DNA from: a bacterium
GTDB taxonomy: Bacteria > CG2-30-53-67 > CG2-30-70-394
Length of the DNA stretch: 17,007 bases
Assembly (NCBI GenBank): GCA_024278555.1
Contig: JAJRSX010000073.1
Location: forward strand, 1 to 17,007
Reading direction: 5' to 3'
How positions within the stretch are numbered: the first letter of the stretch is position 1; every line of letters begins with the position of its first letter. Below, one piece after another: positions 1-7,313 of this stretch. The position numbers and the translations under genes were made by a program. The notes below the pieces were generated by a model. That model did no database searches and was not told the origin of the DNA. It saw only the letters and a program-made list of their open reading frames with translations.

Positions 1-1
1 C

Positions 2-120
2 CCCCGGCCCTCCGGGCCGGCCGGGGCCTCCGGCCCCGGATCGCGGGTGCAACCCGCTCCCACCCACTCCACGCACATCGCGGCCCCCCCATCCCCGGCT
101 CGCGCAGCGAGCCCGAGCCG
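2..120 (+). repeat. Composite hairpin leader upstream of ftsE
   Basis: Positions 2-74 form three adjacent mini-hairpins: GGCCC-TCC-GGGCC, GGGGCC-TCC-GGCCCC and GCGGGT-GCA-ACCCGC. Each has a 5-6 bp stem and a 3-nt loop. This 73-bp block recurs at 11424-11496 with three mismatches (positions 30, 61 and 70), one of them in a hairpin loop and the others outside the stems. After a C-rich spacer comes a perfect 7-bp hairpin, GGCTCGC-GCA-GCGAGCC (97-113), whose core GCGCAGCG ends 11 nt before the ftsE ATG. No purine-rich Shine-Dalgarno is seen. Whether it acts as DNA or RNA is unknown. Confidence 0.8.
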
Positions 121-807
121 ATGATCCGCTTCGACCACGTCACCAAGGACTTCGGCCATGGCGAGCCGGTCCTCCGTGACCTCTCGTTTCATATCGAGCC
201 GGGGGAGCTCTCCTTTCTGATCGGCCGCTCGGGGGCGGGAAAGACGACCCTCCTGCGGCTGATCTACGGCGCCGAACGGCCCGACTCGGGCACCATCCGG
301 GTGGCCGGCCGCGACGTGTCGCGCCTGCGCAAGGGGTCGGTGCCGTACCTGCGGCGCAACATCGGGATCATCTTCCAGGACAGCAAGCTCCTGGAGAGCC
401 GCACGGTGGAGGGCAACATCCTCTTCGCCCTGCAGGTGGCGGGGATCGGCGGCCGCATTGCCCGCCGCCGGGTGGGCGAACTCTTGGAACGGGTCGGGAT
501 GGCCGGACGGGAGGAGAGCTGGCCCGCGGAGCTCTCCGGCGGCGAACAGCAGCGGGTGGCGATCGCCCGGGCGCTCGCCAACGAGCCGGCCCTGATCCTC
601 GCCGATGAGGCGACCGGCAACCTCGACCCGGACGTGAGCGAGGAGATCCTCAACCTATTCGACGCGATCAACCAGGCAGGGACCACGATCCTCTTCGCCA
701 CCCACGACATGGACGTGGTGCGCGAGATGCGCAAGCGCGTCCTCACCCTGGTGGCCGGCGAGGTGGTGAGCGACCGGCCGCCGGAGCTGGAGGCGGCATA
801 TGGATAG
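121..807 (+). CDS. ftsE: Cell division ATP-binding protein FtsE
   Basis: This is an ABC-type ATPase of 228 aa, close to the usual FtsE length of about 220. Walker A is GRSGAGKT (35-42), the Q-loop Gln lies in IIFQD (around 86), the signature is LSGGEQQR (138-145), Walker B is LILADEAT (158-165) and the switch His is in ATHD (around 195). FtsE binds ATP on the cytoplasmic side of FtsX. In known systems the pair relays the state of the division ring to periplasmic peptidoglycan hydrolase activators. The next genes are ftsX and an EnvC-type activator, which supports FtsE over a generic ABC exporter ATPase. The ATG at 121 follows a hairpin module rather than a Shine-Dalgarno. The last G of the TAG stop is the first base of another mini-hairpin (807-821). 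Confidence 0.96.
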   Translation: MIRFDHVTKDFGHGEPVLRDLSFHIEPGELSFLIGRSGAGKTTLLRLIYGAERPDSGTIRVAGRDVSRLRKGSVPYLRRNIGIIFQDSKLLESRTVEGNILFALQVAGIGGRIARRRVGELLERVGMAGREESWPAELSGGEQQRVAIARALANEPALILADEATGNLDPDVSEEILNLFDAINQAGTTILFATHDMDVVREMRKRVLTLVAGEVVSDRPPELEAAYG

Positions 808-997
808 GGGCCTGCGGCCCCAGGGGGTGGGGGGTGGGGGATGGACGGCCCTGGCGGGCCGACGGAGATGACGATGAGCACGACCCCGGAAAATTGTGTT
901 GGCCGCGCAACGGCCAACCGGCCCCTCACCCCCCATCCCGCGCGCGTAGCGAGCCCACCCCGGCGCGCCCCATCCCCACGAGCGTAGCGAGCCCCCC
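807..997 (+). repeat. Mini-hairpin array between ftsE and ftsX
   Basis: This 190-bp gap contains GGGGCC-TGC-GGCCCC (807-821, the same hairpin as in the thiS leader), CGGCCC-TGGC-GGGCCG (846-861) and TGGCCG-CGCAA-CGGCCA (900-916). These are followed by two copies of the GCGTAGCG-core module (core at 944-951 and 982-989), each in a C-rich context with CCCCAT. The second copy runs through C's straight into the ftsX ATG at 998, so the start codon looks like part of the repeat (CCCCCCATG against CCCCCCATC at the first copy). The module order matches the yggT and thiS leaders. I see no canonical ribosome-binding site and no credible ORF. Confidence 0.75.
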
Positions 998-1903
998 ATG
1001 TCCCGTCCCCTCTACCGCCTGGCCTACCTCTTTGCCGAGGGGGTGCGCGCGGTGCGTACCCACCTGGCCCTGGCGGTGATGACCGGTCTCACGATCGCCG
1101 TCACCCTGCTCCTCCTCGGCCTCTTTGGGGCCGTCTACCACGACCTCGCCGGGGTGGCGGAGCGGATCCACGACGAGCTGGGGATGGTGGTCTTCCTCAC
1201 CGACGACTGCGCCCCTGCCCAGCGCGCCGCCCTCACCGCCTGGCTCCACCACCGCCCGGAGGTGGCGCGGATGGAGGAGACGAGCAAGGAGGAGGCGGCC
1301 GCCGCCTTCGCCAGCCGCCACCCGGAGAGCGCCCAGCTCCTCGCCCTGTTGGAGGAGAACCCCCTGCCGGCGAGCCTCGAAATCCACCTCGACCCGGCGG
1401 TGACCGCCTCGGCGATGACCGCCCTGGTCCACGAGGTGGAGGGGTTTGCCGGGGTCGACTCGGTGCGCTACGGCAAGCAGTGGCTGGCCACCCTCCTGAG
1501 CCTCACCCGCTGGCTGCGCGGTGCGGGCGCGGCGGTAGGCGCCCTGCTCGCGGTCGCCGCCCTCTTTATCGTCTCCAACCAGGTGGCGATGTCGATCTAC
1601 GCCCGCCGGGAGGAGATCGACATCATGCGCCTGATCGGCGCCACCAACCGTTTCATCCGCGCCCCCTTCTACCTTGAAGGGGCGATCACCGGCCTCTTCG
1701 GCGGGGTGGTGGCGGCACTCCTACTCTCCGCGGCCCACGCCCTGATCGGGCCGCTGCTCGCCGCCGGAGGCGGCGGCCTGCTGGTCGGCTCCCTCGACCT
1801 CATCTCCTGGAGGGCCGGCCAGGTGGCGGTCTTCGCGGGCGCCGGGGCGCTCCTTGGGATGGTCGGCTGCTGGGCCTCCCTCGGCCGCTTCCTGAAGGGA
1901 TGA
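998..1903 (+). CDS. ftsX: Cell division protein FtsX (permease-like)
   Basis: This 301-aa inner-membrane protein has the FtsX layout: a short cytoplasmic N-terminus, TM1 at about 24-47, a periplasmic loop at about 50-170, then TM2 (173-196), TM3 (226-248) and TM4 (272-294). The stretch with RREEIDIMRLIGATNRFIR (203-221) is the conserved FtsX/MacB-fold segment between TM2 and TM3. FtsX is the membrane partner of FtsE, and its periplasmic loop contacts EnvC-like coiled coils. The stop overlaps the start of the next gene (ATGA at 1900-1903), indicating translational coupling to the EnvC homologue. The 190-bp gap to ftsE is unusual, since the two genes normally abut or overlap. Confidence 0.94.
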   Translation: MSRPLYRLAYLFAEGVRAVRTHLALAVMTGLTIAVTLLLLGLFGAVYHDLAGVAERIHDELGMVVFLTDDCAPAQRAALTAWLHHRPEVARMEETSKEEAAAAFASRHPESAQLLALLEENPLPASLEIHLDPAVTASAMTALVHEVEGFAGVDSVRYGKQWLATLLSLTRWLRGAGAAVGALLAVAALFIVSNQVAMSIYARREEIDIMRLIGATNRFIRAPFYLEGAITGLFGGVVAALLLSAAHALIGPLLAAGGGGLLVGSLDLISWRAGQVAVFAGAGALLGMVGCWASLGRFLKG

Positions 1904-3066
1904 TCGCCCTCGCGCCACTGCTTTTGTGCTGGGTTACCGCCGCTGCCGCGGCGCCGGCGGAGGTGGGCGAGATCGAGGCGCAGGTGAAGTCACGCCAGGC
2001 AGGGCTGGCGGCGATCGAGAGCGAGATCGACGCCGCCCAGGCGGCCCGCGACGCGAACCAGAAGGAGGGTCGCGACCTCGCCCGCCGGCTGCACAAGGTG
2101 GAGGCGGAGCTCACCGCGCGGCGCCGGGCGGTGGCCCGCCTCAACCAGGCCACCACCGAGCTCACCGAAGAGGTGGCCCGCCTGCGCGAGCGGCTCGCCG
2201 CCGCCACCGACGCGGTCCGCAAAGAGCGCACCCTGCTCGCCGCCCGCCTGCGCCAGCTCCACAAGGAGGGGGATCCGCCGCCGGCCATCGCCCTGCTCGC
2301 CAGCCGCCTCGACCCGTGGGCGGTGCTCCTCGACACCCGCTACCAAGAGGCGGTGGCAGCGGCCACCGGCCGGCGCATCGACCACCTCACCGAGGAGCAG
2401 ACCCGGCTAGAGACGGTGCGCCGGGAGCTCGCCGCCCGCCAACTCCGCCTCGACGAGGAGGGCCGCGCCCTCACCGCCGCCCGCACCCGCCTCGCCGAGA
2501 AGGTAACGGAACAGCGGGCCCTGCTCGCCAAGAGCCGGCGGGCGGGGCAGACCCTCGAAGAGCGGATCGCCACTCTGCAGGGCGACCGGAAACGGCTCGC
2601 CGCCATGCTCGACGACCTCTCCGCCCGCCGCCAGGCGGTGGCGACCCAAGGCCGGATCGCCGCCAGCCGCGGCCACCTGCCGTGGCCCCTGGTCGGCGAC
2701 GTGGTCGGCTTCTTCGGCGCCACCCCGGAGGGGGGGGGGGCCCCGGCCAACGGCATCCGCATCCAGCCCACCGCCAAGGGGAAGGTGCGGGCGGTGTGGG
2801 AGGGCGATGTGATCTTCGCCGATTGGTTTGAGGGGTACGGGCTCCTCCTGATTGTTGACCACGGATCGGGGTACTATTCGCTCTACGGCCACGCCTCGGG
2901 GCTCCTCGCCGCTGCCGGGGACCACGTACACCAGGGCGAGGCCATTGCCGATACGGCAGGTTTGCAGGCCGATCCCCTCTACTTCGAACTTCGCCAAGAT
3001 GGCCGTCCCATCGACCCCCTTCACTGGCTTGAAGGGCTCGCGGCCGTGGCCAGCACGGCGGACTAG
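1900..3066 (+). CDS. envC: EnvC-type murein hydrolase activator (degenerate LytM/M23)
   Basis: The protein is 388 aa. A signal peptide (about 1-18, ending in an Ala-rich cleavage site) is followed by a long Arg/Glu/Ala-rich coiled coil (about 20-255) and a C-terminal LytM fold (about 262-380). Zinc ligands of active M23 peptidases are missing: the HxGxD-like segment reads NGIRI, and the HxH position reads LYFELR. This matches EnvC, which activates amidases rather than cutting peptidoglycan itself. Coupling to ftsX (4-nt overlap) fits FtsEX-EnvC control of septal amidases. Codons 277-281 contain an uninterrupted 11-G run (2730-2740) in the linker at the start of the LytM domain. One inserted G would end the protein at the TGA at 2829-2831. 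Confidence 0.9.
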   Translation: MIALAPLLLCWVTAAAAAPAEVGEIEAQVKSRQAGLAAIESEIDAAQAARDANQKEGRDLARRLHKVEAELTARRRAVARLNQATTELTEEVARLRERLAAATDAVRKERTLLAARLRQLHKEGDPPPAIALLASRLDPWAVLLDTRYQEAVAAATGRRIDHLTEEQTRLETVRRELAARQLRLDEEGRALTAARTRLAEKVTEQRALLAKSRRAGQTLEERIATLQGDRKRLAAMLDDLSARRQAVATQGRIAASRGHLPWPLVGDVVGFFGATPEGGGAPANGIRIQPTAKGKVRAVWEGDVIFADWFEGYGLLLIVDHGSGYYSLYGHASGLLAAAGDHVHQGEAIADTAGLQADPLYFELRQDGRPIDPLHWLEGLAAVASTAD

Positions 3067-3068
3067 AC

Positions 3069-3240
3069 CGCATCTCTCGCCATGAATCTGCTCCGAACGC
3101 GCAATCACCCGCAGCTCCCGGCCGTGTCCTCGCCGGACGCCTCGCCGCACCGCAAGTGCACCTGCGCCGTTTGGCTTGCGGGCCGGCCAGGATCTGCGGA
3201 CGCTTGCACGCTCTCGCGACGATCCCTGGCGAGAGATGCG
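3069..3240. repeat. 172-nt segment bounded by a 14-bp inverted repeat; candidate structured RNA
   Basis: A perfect 14-bp inverted repeat, CGCATCTCTCGCCA (3069-3082) and its complement (3227-3240), encloses the whole envC-ctpA gap. Further complementary segments nest inside it in order: GCAA/TTGC (3101-3104 with 3204-3207), CCGCAG/CTGCGG (3109-3114 with 3194-3199), CCGGCC/GGCCGG (3118-3123 with 3181-3186), GTCC/GGAC (3126-3129 with 3135-3138) and CCGCAAG/CTTGCGG (3150-3156 with 3175-3181, sharing one base with the previous stem). The nested arrangement suggests an RNA fold. A small inverted-repeat element is the alternative. No ORF is credible here. Confidence 0.6.
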
Positions 3241-3285
3241 ATCTAACCCCTACCCCGTCGGCGCATGAAGCGCCTGGAGACCATC

Positions 3286-4647
3286 ATGCGTAGATTTCTC
3301 GTCTGGCGCTTCGCGCCTGCCGCCCTTGTTGTCGCCCTCCTCCTGTTGAGCGGCGCGGTCTCCCGCGTCCCCGACGTGCGCGGCGACGAGGCGGCACCGT
3401 ACAAGGCCCTCAAGCGGTTCTCCGAGGTCCTGGAGATCGTTGAGCGCAACTACGTGGAGCCGGAGGAGACGGACGACCTGATCGACGGTGCGATCAACGG
3501 GATGCTGCAAAACCTCGACCCCCACTCGTCGTTCATGACCCCCGACCTCTACCGCGAGATGCAGGTGGACACGAAGGGCGAGTTCGGCGGCCTCGGGATC
3601 CAGATCGGCATCAAGGACGGCCAGCTCACGGTCATCGCCCCGATCGAGGACACCCCCGCCTACAAGGCCGGGATCGAGGCGGGTGATTTCATCATGAAGG
3701 TGGACGACCACTTCACCAAGGGGATGTCCCTGATGGAGGCGGTGAAGCTGATGCGCGGCCCCAAGGGGATGAAGGTCACCCTCACCATCGTTCGCCGCGG
3801 CCTCAAGGAGCCGAAGGAGATCACCATCGTTCGCGACATCATCGCCATCAAATCGGTGCGCTCGGAGGTCCTCGACGACACAGTCGGCTACATCCGTATC
3901 TCCCAGTTTCAGGAGAAGACCGACAAGGAGCTCGCCAAGGCGATCGCCAAGCTCCAGGAGGCGCACGTGGAGGGCTACCTCCTCGACCTGCGGAACAACC
4001 CCGGCGGCCTCCTGGACCAGGCGGTGAAGGTCTCCGACGCCTTCCTGCCGGCGAAGAAGCTGGTGGTCTACATCCAGAATCGCAAGGGGCAAAAGCGGGA
4101 GTACTTCACCGAGAACAACGGCCTCGCCGAGTCGATCCCCCTGGTGGTGCTGGTCAACGGCGGCTCGGCCTCGGCGAGTGAGATCGTCTCCGGCTGCCTC
4201 CAGGACCACCACCGGGCGGTGATCCTCGGGACCCAGACCTTCGGCAAGGGGTCGGTGCAGACGGTGATCCCCCTCTCCGGCGGCTACGGCCTACGGCTCA
4301 CCACCGCCAAGTACTACACGCCGCGCGGCACCTCGATCCAGAACACCGGCATCACCCCGGACATCGAGGTCGCCCAGGAGCTGATCGTCGCCCACCAAGA
4401 GAACGGCGCCTCCTTCCACATCAAGGAGCGCGACCTGCGCCACCGCCTGGAAAACAAGGACCTCCCCAAGGACGAGGAGGCCGCTCCCAGCGACGCGGGA
4501 GAGGGTGACGACCAGGAGGCGACCGGCGAGGAGGAGCGGCGCGACTACCAGCTCCAGCGTGCCATCGACCTGATCAAGTCGATCGCTGTCTACGAAAAGC
4601 TCGGCCAGCCGACGCCGGTCGAGGCGGCCGCCGCCGCCAACGGCTGA
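3286..4647 (+). CDS. ctpA: Carboxyl-terminal processing protease CtpA (S41 family)
   Basis: The protein is 453 aa from ATG 3286. That start has GGAG (3276-3279) 6 nt upstream, whereas the in-frame ATG at 3265 has no such site. The N-terminus carries an uncleaved anchor or signal segment (about residues 9-25). The PDZ domain (about 93-175, with GGLGIQIG) and the S41 core follow. The NPGG motif is at 238-241, the catalytic Ser is in SASASEI (Ser296) and the general-base Lys is in FGKGSVQ (Lys321). The 25-residue Ser-Lys spacing matches Tsp/Prc. An acidic, charged C-terminal tail (from about 390) is variable in the family. These periplasmic proteases trim C-termini, often of peptidoglycan hydrolases, and ctpA after envC is a recurrent neighbourhood. 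Confidence 0.94.
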   Translation: MRRFLVWRFAPAALVVALLLLSGAVSRVPDVRGDEAAPYKALKRFSEVLEIVERNYVEPEETDDLIDGAINGMLQNLDPHSSFMTPDLYREMQVDTKGEFGGLGIQIGIKDGQLTVIAPIEDTPAYKAGIEAGDFIMKVDDHFTKGMSLMEAVKLMRGPKGMKVTLTIVRRGLKEPKEITIVRDIIAIKSVRSEVLDDTVGYIRISQFQEKTDKELAKAIAKLQEAHVEGYLLDLRNNPGGLLDQAVKVSDAFLPAKKLVVYIQNRKGQKREYFTENNGLAESIPLVVLVNGGSASASEIVSGCLQDHHRAVILGTQTFGKGSVQTVIPLSGGYGLRLTTAKYYTPRGTSIQNTGITPDIEVAQELIVAHQENGASFHIKERDLRHRLENKDLPKDEEAAPSDAGEGDDQEATGEEERRDYQLQRAIDLIKSIAVYEKLGQPTPVEAAAAANG

Positions 4648-4675
4648 GGCTGCCCTGCAACGAGCCACACAGCGA

Positions 4676-4716
4676 GGGCCGCGGCGGCACGGGAAGGGTC
4701 CCGGCCACCGCGGCCC
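4676..4716. terminator. Compound hairpin between convergent ctpA and trxA
   Basis: GGGCCGCGG (4676-4684) pairs perfectly with CCGCGGCCC (4708-4716). Inside it CGGGA-AGGG-TCCCG (4690-4703) forms a second stem. It lies 29 bp after the ctpA stop and between converging genes, so termination in one or both directions is plausible. There is no U-run, so it is not a textbook intrinsic terminator. Confidence 0.45.
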
Positions 4717-4728
4717 ACTGTCTGGGGA

Positions 4729-4745
4729 TGCCCCGCGACGGGGCA
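4729..4745. terminator. Second short hairpin in the ctpA/trxA gap
   Basis: TGCCCC-GCGAC-GGGGCA forms a 6-bp stem with a 5-nt loop, 15 bp beyond the trxA stop on the minus strand. It is a possible weak terminator or mRNA end stabiliser for trxA. No T-run follows it. Confidence 0.3.
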
Positions 4746-4760
4746 CGGCCCAATGAGAGG

Positions 4761-5084
4761 CTACGCCCCGAGCTCGTTGAGGATGTTCACGTAGCTCGAC
4801 TTGGGCTGGACACCCACGGTCTGCTTGGCGATCTTGCCGTCCTTGAAGAAGATCACCGTGGGAATCGACATGATCCCGAACTTCGCGGCAACAGCGCGGT
4901 TGTGGTCGGTGTTCAACTTGCCCACCTTCACCCGACCGTCAAACTCCTTCGCAACCTCCTCGATGGTCGGCCCCAACATCCGACACGGGGCACACCACTC
5001 GGCCCAAAAATCCACCATGACGGGGATGTCGGACTGGAGAACCTCGGCATCGAAGTTGTCATCCGTCAACGTCAACTCACTCAT
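4761..5084 (-). CDS. trxA: Thioredoxin
   Basis: This is a single-domain thioredoxin of 107 aa, the standard length. The redox motif is WCAPC (residues 30-34) rather than the more common WCGPC, a variant present in many bacterial thioredoxins. The buried Asp is in VDFWAEW and the cis-Pro is in SIPTV (Pro75). It should reduce cytoplasmic protein disulfides with NADPH via thioredoxin reductase, which is not in this window. The start is supported by GGAG 7 nt upstream of ATG 5084 on the minus strand. It is transcribed alone, divergent from the LysM gene and convergent with ctpA. Confidence 0.96.
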   Translation of the reverse strand: MSELTLTDDNFDAEVLQSDIPVMVDFWAEWCAPCRMLGPTIEEVAKEFDGRVKVGKLNTDHNRAVAAKFGIMSIPTVIFFKDGKIAKQTVGVQPKSSYVNILNELGA

Positions 5085-5286
5085 GTGCTGGCTCCATTAG
5101 ATTTTCAAAGGGGACAGGATGTTCGCTTACCACACCCTACAATGCCAAGTACGGGGGCACACGAGAACCACCTGCCGGAAATCACAGCCACTGCCGATGC
5201 CAAGATGGCACAGTGCTCTCGTGCAAGCCGTAAAGAACCAACAAGGAGCCCAACGATTCACCTGCAGCGCCAATTGCCGATAAGCC

Positions 5287-5315
5287 CTCATGGACTCGCC
5301 AGGCGGGTCCATGAG
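5287..5315. promoter_or_regulatory. Strong hairpin in the trxA / LysM divergent region
   Basis: CTCATGGAC (5287-5295) pairs with GTCCATGAG (5307-5315). A T-G pair and two more GC pairs extend this to 12 bp around a CCAGG loop. It lies 47 bp before the LysM start and 200 bp before trxA in an otherwise gene-free 278-bp stretch that is visibly less GC-rich than its surroundings. It could be a leader hairpin or an operator. I could not identify convincing -35/-10 boxes nearby. Confidence 0.4.
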
Positions 5316-5362
5316 GAGCACCGTGTCCTAAACCTGACATGCTCCCAACACCGAGGTTGCCC

Positions 5363-6469
5363 ATGTCCCCTACCGCCGACCGTCTCATCCCCGCCATCGC
5401 CCTCGTGGTGGCCTCCTTCGCCATGGCCGCCAGCGCCACCACCATGGAGGAGCGCCTCAACCATGGAGACCACATCCACGGCCTCTACCCGAGCAAGGAG
5501 CACGTGGTGGTCCACGGCGACACCCTGTGGGACCTCTCGGGAAACTACCTGAAAGACCCCTTCATCTGGCCGGAGATCTGGCAGGTCAATCCGCAGATCG
5601 ACGACCCGGACCGGATCTACCCCGGCAACCAGGTCCAGCTCCCGGGCCACGCCCGGGGAACGCCACCGACCCCCCGCCTGCCCCACCTTGCCGCCCCGGC
5701 CCCGCCACCGGCCCCGCCGACGTCCGCCGAGGCCGCGGCCCCCGAGACGCCACCGGCGCCACCGGCGCCGCTGGTGGCTTCCACTGATCGCATCGCCCAT
5801 ACCGGCTGGCTCGCCGGCCTCCACGAAGAGGTGGGGGTGGGCCGCATCCTCGGGAGCTGGCACGGCCAGCGCAAGATGCTCGCCACCGACGCCTCGGTCT
5901 ACCTCAACCTCGGGAACCGCGACGGGGTAGTCGCGGGGGACCGTTTCCAGGTGGTCGAGAGGGGCGATGTCATCCGCCACCCGGTGACCGACGAACCGGT
6001 GGGTCGTCTGATCCGGGTCGTCGGTGAGATCGAGCTCACCGAGATCCACGACGCCACCTCCTCCGGCCGCATCATCCGCGCCTTCGCCCCGATGACCGCG
6101 GGAGATCGCGTGATGCCGGTACCCAGCCCGCCGCCGGTGGCGGCGCGACCGCGCGGCGACGGCCCCGACGGTCTCAAGGCGACGGTGGTCGCCACCCCGG
6201 ACAAGCGGGTGGCGATCGCCACCAACGACGTGATCTTCCTCGACGTCGGCACCGACCAGGAGGTACGCCCCGGGGACCACTTCTACCTCATCCGTGACAA
6301 CACCCTGTTCGCCGAGGCCGGCCCGATGCGCTACGCCAGCGAGGCGGTGGTCCTCGATGCCCGCGCCCACACCAGCACGGCGCTGATCACCAAGAGCCTC
6401 ACCGAGGCCTACGTGGGCAACCGGGCCGCCTACGCCAGCGCGCCGCTGCCCAACATCTACCACCAATGA
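5363..6469 (+). CDS. LysM and FlgT_C-like protein, TsaP-like secretin-associated factor
   Basis: The protein is 368 aa from ATG 5363, which has GAGG 6 nt upstream. An in-frame ATG at 5339 lacks a site and would spoil the signal peptide. Layout: signal peptide (about 1-25), LysM peptidoglycan-binding domain (about 45-95, with HGDTLWDLSGNYLKDP and WPEIWQVNPQI), Pro/Ala-rich linker (99-137), then two beta-rich segments (about 155-253 and 270-355). The phrases VYLNLGNRDGVVAGDRF and FLDVGTDQEVRPGDHFYLI in these segments resemble FlgT C-terminal domains. This is the architecture of TsaP, which anchors type IV pilus secretins to peptidoglycan. A generic LysM cell-wall protein is the alternative. No pilus genes are in the window. 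Confidence 0.8.
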   Translation: MSPTADRLIPAIALVVASFAMAASATTMEERLNHGDHIHGLYPSKEHVVVHGDTLWDLSGNYLKDPFIWPEIWQVNPQIDDPDRIYPGNQVQLPGHARGTPPTPRLPHLAAPAPPPAPPTSAEAAAPETPPAPPAPLVASTDRIAHTGWLAGLHEEVGVGRILGSWHGQRKMLATDASVYLNLGNRDGVVAGDRFQVVERGDVIRHPVTDEPVGRLIRVVGEIELTEIHDATSSGRIIRAFAPMTAGDRVMPVPSPPPVAARPRGDGPDGLKATVVATPDKRVAIATNDVIFLDVGTDQEVRPGDHFYLIRDNTLFAEAGPMRYASEAVVLDARAHTSTALITKSLTEAYVGNRAAYASAPLPNIYHQ

Positions 6470-6493
6470 ATCGCGATCCTCGCGATCCATAAA

Positions 6494-6530
6494 AAAGGGG
6501 GGCGCCACCTACTAGGTGGCGCCCCCCTTT
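6494..6530. terminator. Bidirectional intrinsic terminator
   Basis: A 14-bp perfect stem (6497-6510 with 6514-6527) closes a 3-nt ACT loop, with A-runs on the left and T's on the right extending the pairing to 17 bp. Read on the minus strand it ends in six T's just after tRNA-Asp. Read on the plus strand it ends the LysM gene with TTT. It is the clearest intrinsic terminator in the window. Confidence 0.9.
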
Positions 6531-6535
6531 ACGTA

Positions 6536-6612
<77 letters not shown>

Positions 6613-6671
6613 GAAGGGTGGTGCGTTGGAGGCGGAATCTTATCGTGTTTCCCGCAAAGGTAAAGGGCCGC

Positions 6672-7061
6672 TCACGCCTCCCAGACCGCCTCCGGGTAGT
6701 GCTCTCGAATGAGCACATCCTTGGTGAGGAGGGGGGTACTGTCGATGGCGGCCTGGGCGACAATCAACCGGTCGAAGGGATCCCGGGTCCACGTCTGGCC
6801 GAGGGCCACGGCGACCACCTCGGGAAACGGCCTATCGCTGCGGGTGAGGCCGAGACGTCGGTGCAGATCTTCGACCACCTCACCACCGGGGATCGCGGTT
6901 CGGCCGATCTCGCAGAGGTACTCCAGCTCCAACTCGACCATGGGGGAGATCACCAGAGCGTGGTCCTGGAGCAGGGCCCGGTTCCCCTCTCCGAGGCATT
7001 CGAGGTCGCCGGCAAAGAGCCACGCGACCACGTGGGTGTCGAGGTGGATCACGGCCTCCAC
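6672..7061 (-). CDS. vapC: PIN-domain toxin, VapC-like ribonuclease
   Basis: A PIN-domain protein of 129 aa, the usual VapC length. The acidic metal-binding residues expected of PIN nucleases are present: Asp8 in HLDTHV, Glu43 in SPMVELELEYL, Asp94/Asp97 in RDPFDRLIVAQA and Asp115 in LLTKD. VapC toxins are Mg-dependent RNases, often cutting tRNA or rRNA, held in check by a co-translated antitoxin. The gene overlaps the antitoxin by 13 nt, typical of such operons. It looks intact. It sits between tRNA-Val and tRNA-Asp on the same strand as the tRNAs. The RNA target cannot be inferred. Confidence 0.9.
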   Translation of the reverse strand: MEAVIHLDTHVVAWLFAGDLECLGEGNRALLQDHALVISPMVELELEYLCEIGRTAIPGGEVVEDLHRRLGLTRSDRPFPEVVAVALGQTWTRDPFDRLIVAQAAIDSTPLLTKDVLIREHYPEAVWEA

Positions 7062-7270
7062 TCGCCGGACCAGTCTCGGTGCACCAGCTCCTCGGGGTCA
7101 CACTTGAGGTAGTCGGAGCGCCTGGGGAGATGGTCGAGAGGGCTGCCCCCCACCGGCACGATGCGCAACAGATGACCCCGCCGCTCCACCTCAAGGGGGA
7201 TGCCCGATTCCAGCACCTGGTCCAGAAGGCGGTAGATATTCGCCCGAAGCTTCGATGCGTTCATGGGCAT
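7049..7270 (-). CDS. Phd/YefM-like antitoxin (VapB role)
   Basis: This is a 73-aa protein from ATG 7270, chosen because GAGG lies about 8 nt upstream and the conserved N-terminus (MNASKLRANIYRLLDQVLES) begins just after it. A longer frame to 7342 would start inside the probable promoter. The N-terminal half resembles the Phd/YefM DNA-binding fold (ASKLRANIYRLLD, then PLEVERRGHLLRIVP). The C-terminal tail (LVHRDWSGEW) is likely the toxin-neutralising part. It directly precedes and overlaps the PIN toxin. Autoregulation through the CGTACG-rich upstream DNA is likely but inferred. Confidence 0.85.
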   Translation of the reverse strand: MPMNASKLRANIYRLLDQVLESGIPLEVERRGHLLRIVPVGGSPLDHLPRRSDYLKCDPEELVHRDWSGEWRP

Positions 7271-7313
7271 GGCCAATTCCTCGATCTCCACTCTCCCCAA
7301 CAGCACGAAATCG

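Noticed and set aside
3265-3285. Upstream ATG for ctpA
   Set aside because: No ribosome-binding site precedes it, whereas ATG 3286 has GGAG at 6-nt spacing and gives a compact membrane-anchor N-terminus.
5127-5321. A 64-codon minus-strand frame upstream of trxA
   Set aside because: It starts inside the 5287-5315 hairpin region, has no family resemblance and occupies the probable promoter region of trxA.
4728-5552. A 274-codon + strand frame across trxA and the LysM start
   Set aside because: It is antisense to thioredoxin and overlaps the LysM gene in another frame. There are no family features.
6613-6671. Attachment-site duplication of a tRNA 3' end around the vapBC segment
   Set aside because: I compared the tRNA-Val 3' end with the sequence next to tRNA-Asp and found only a few matching bases, not a convincing direct repeat.
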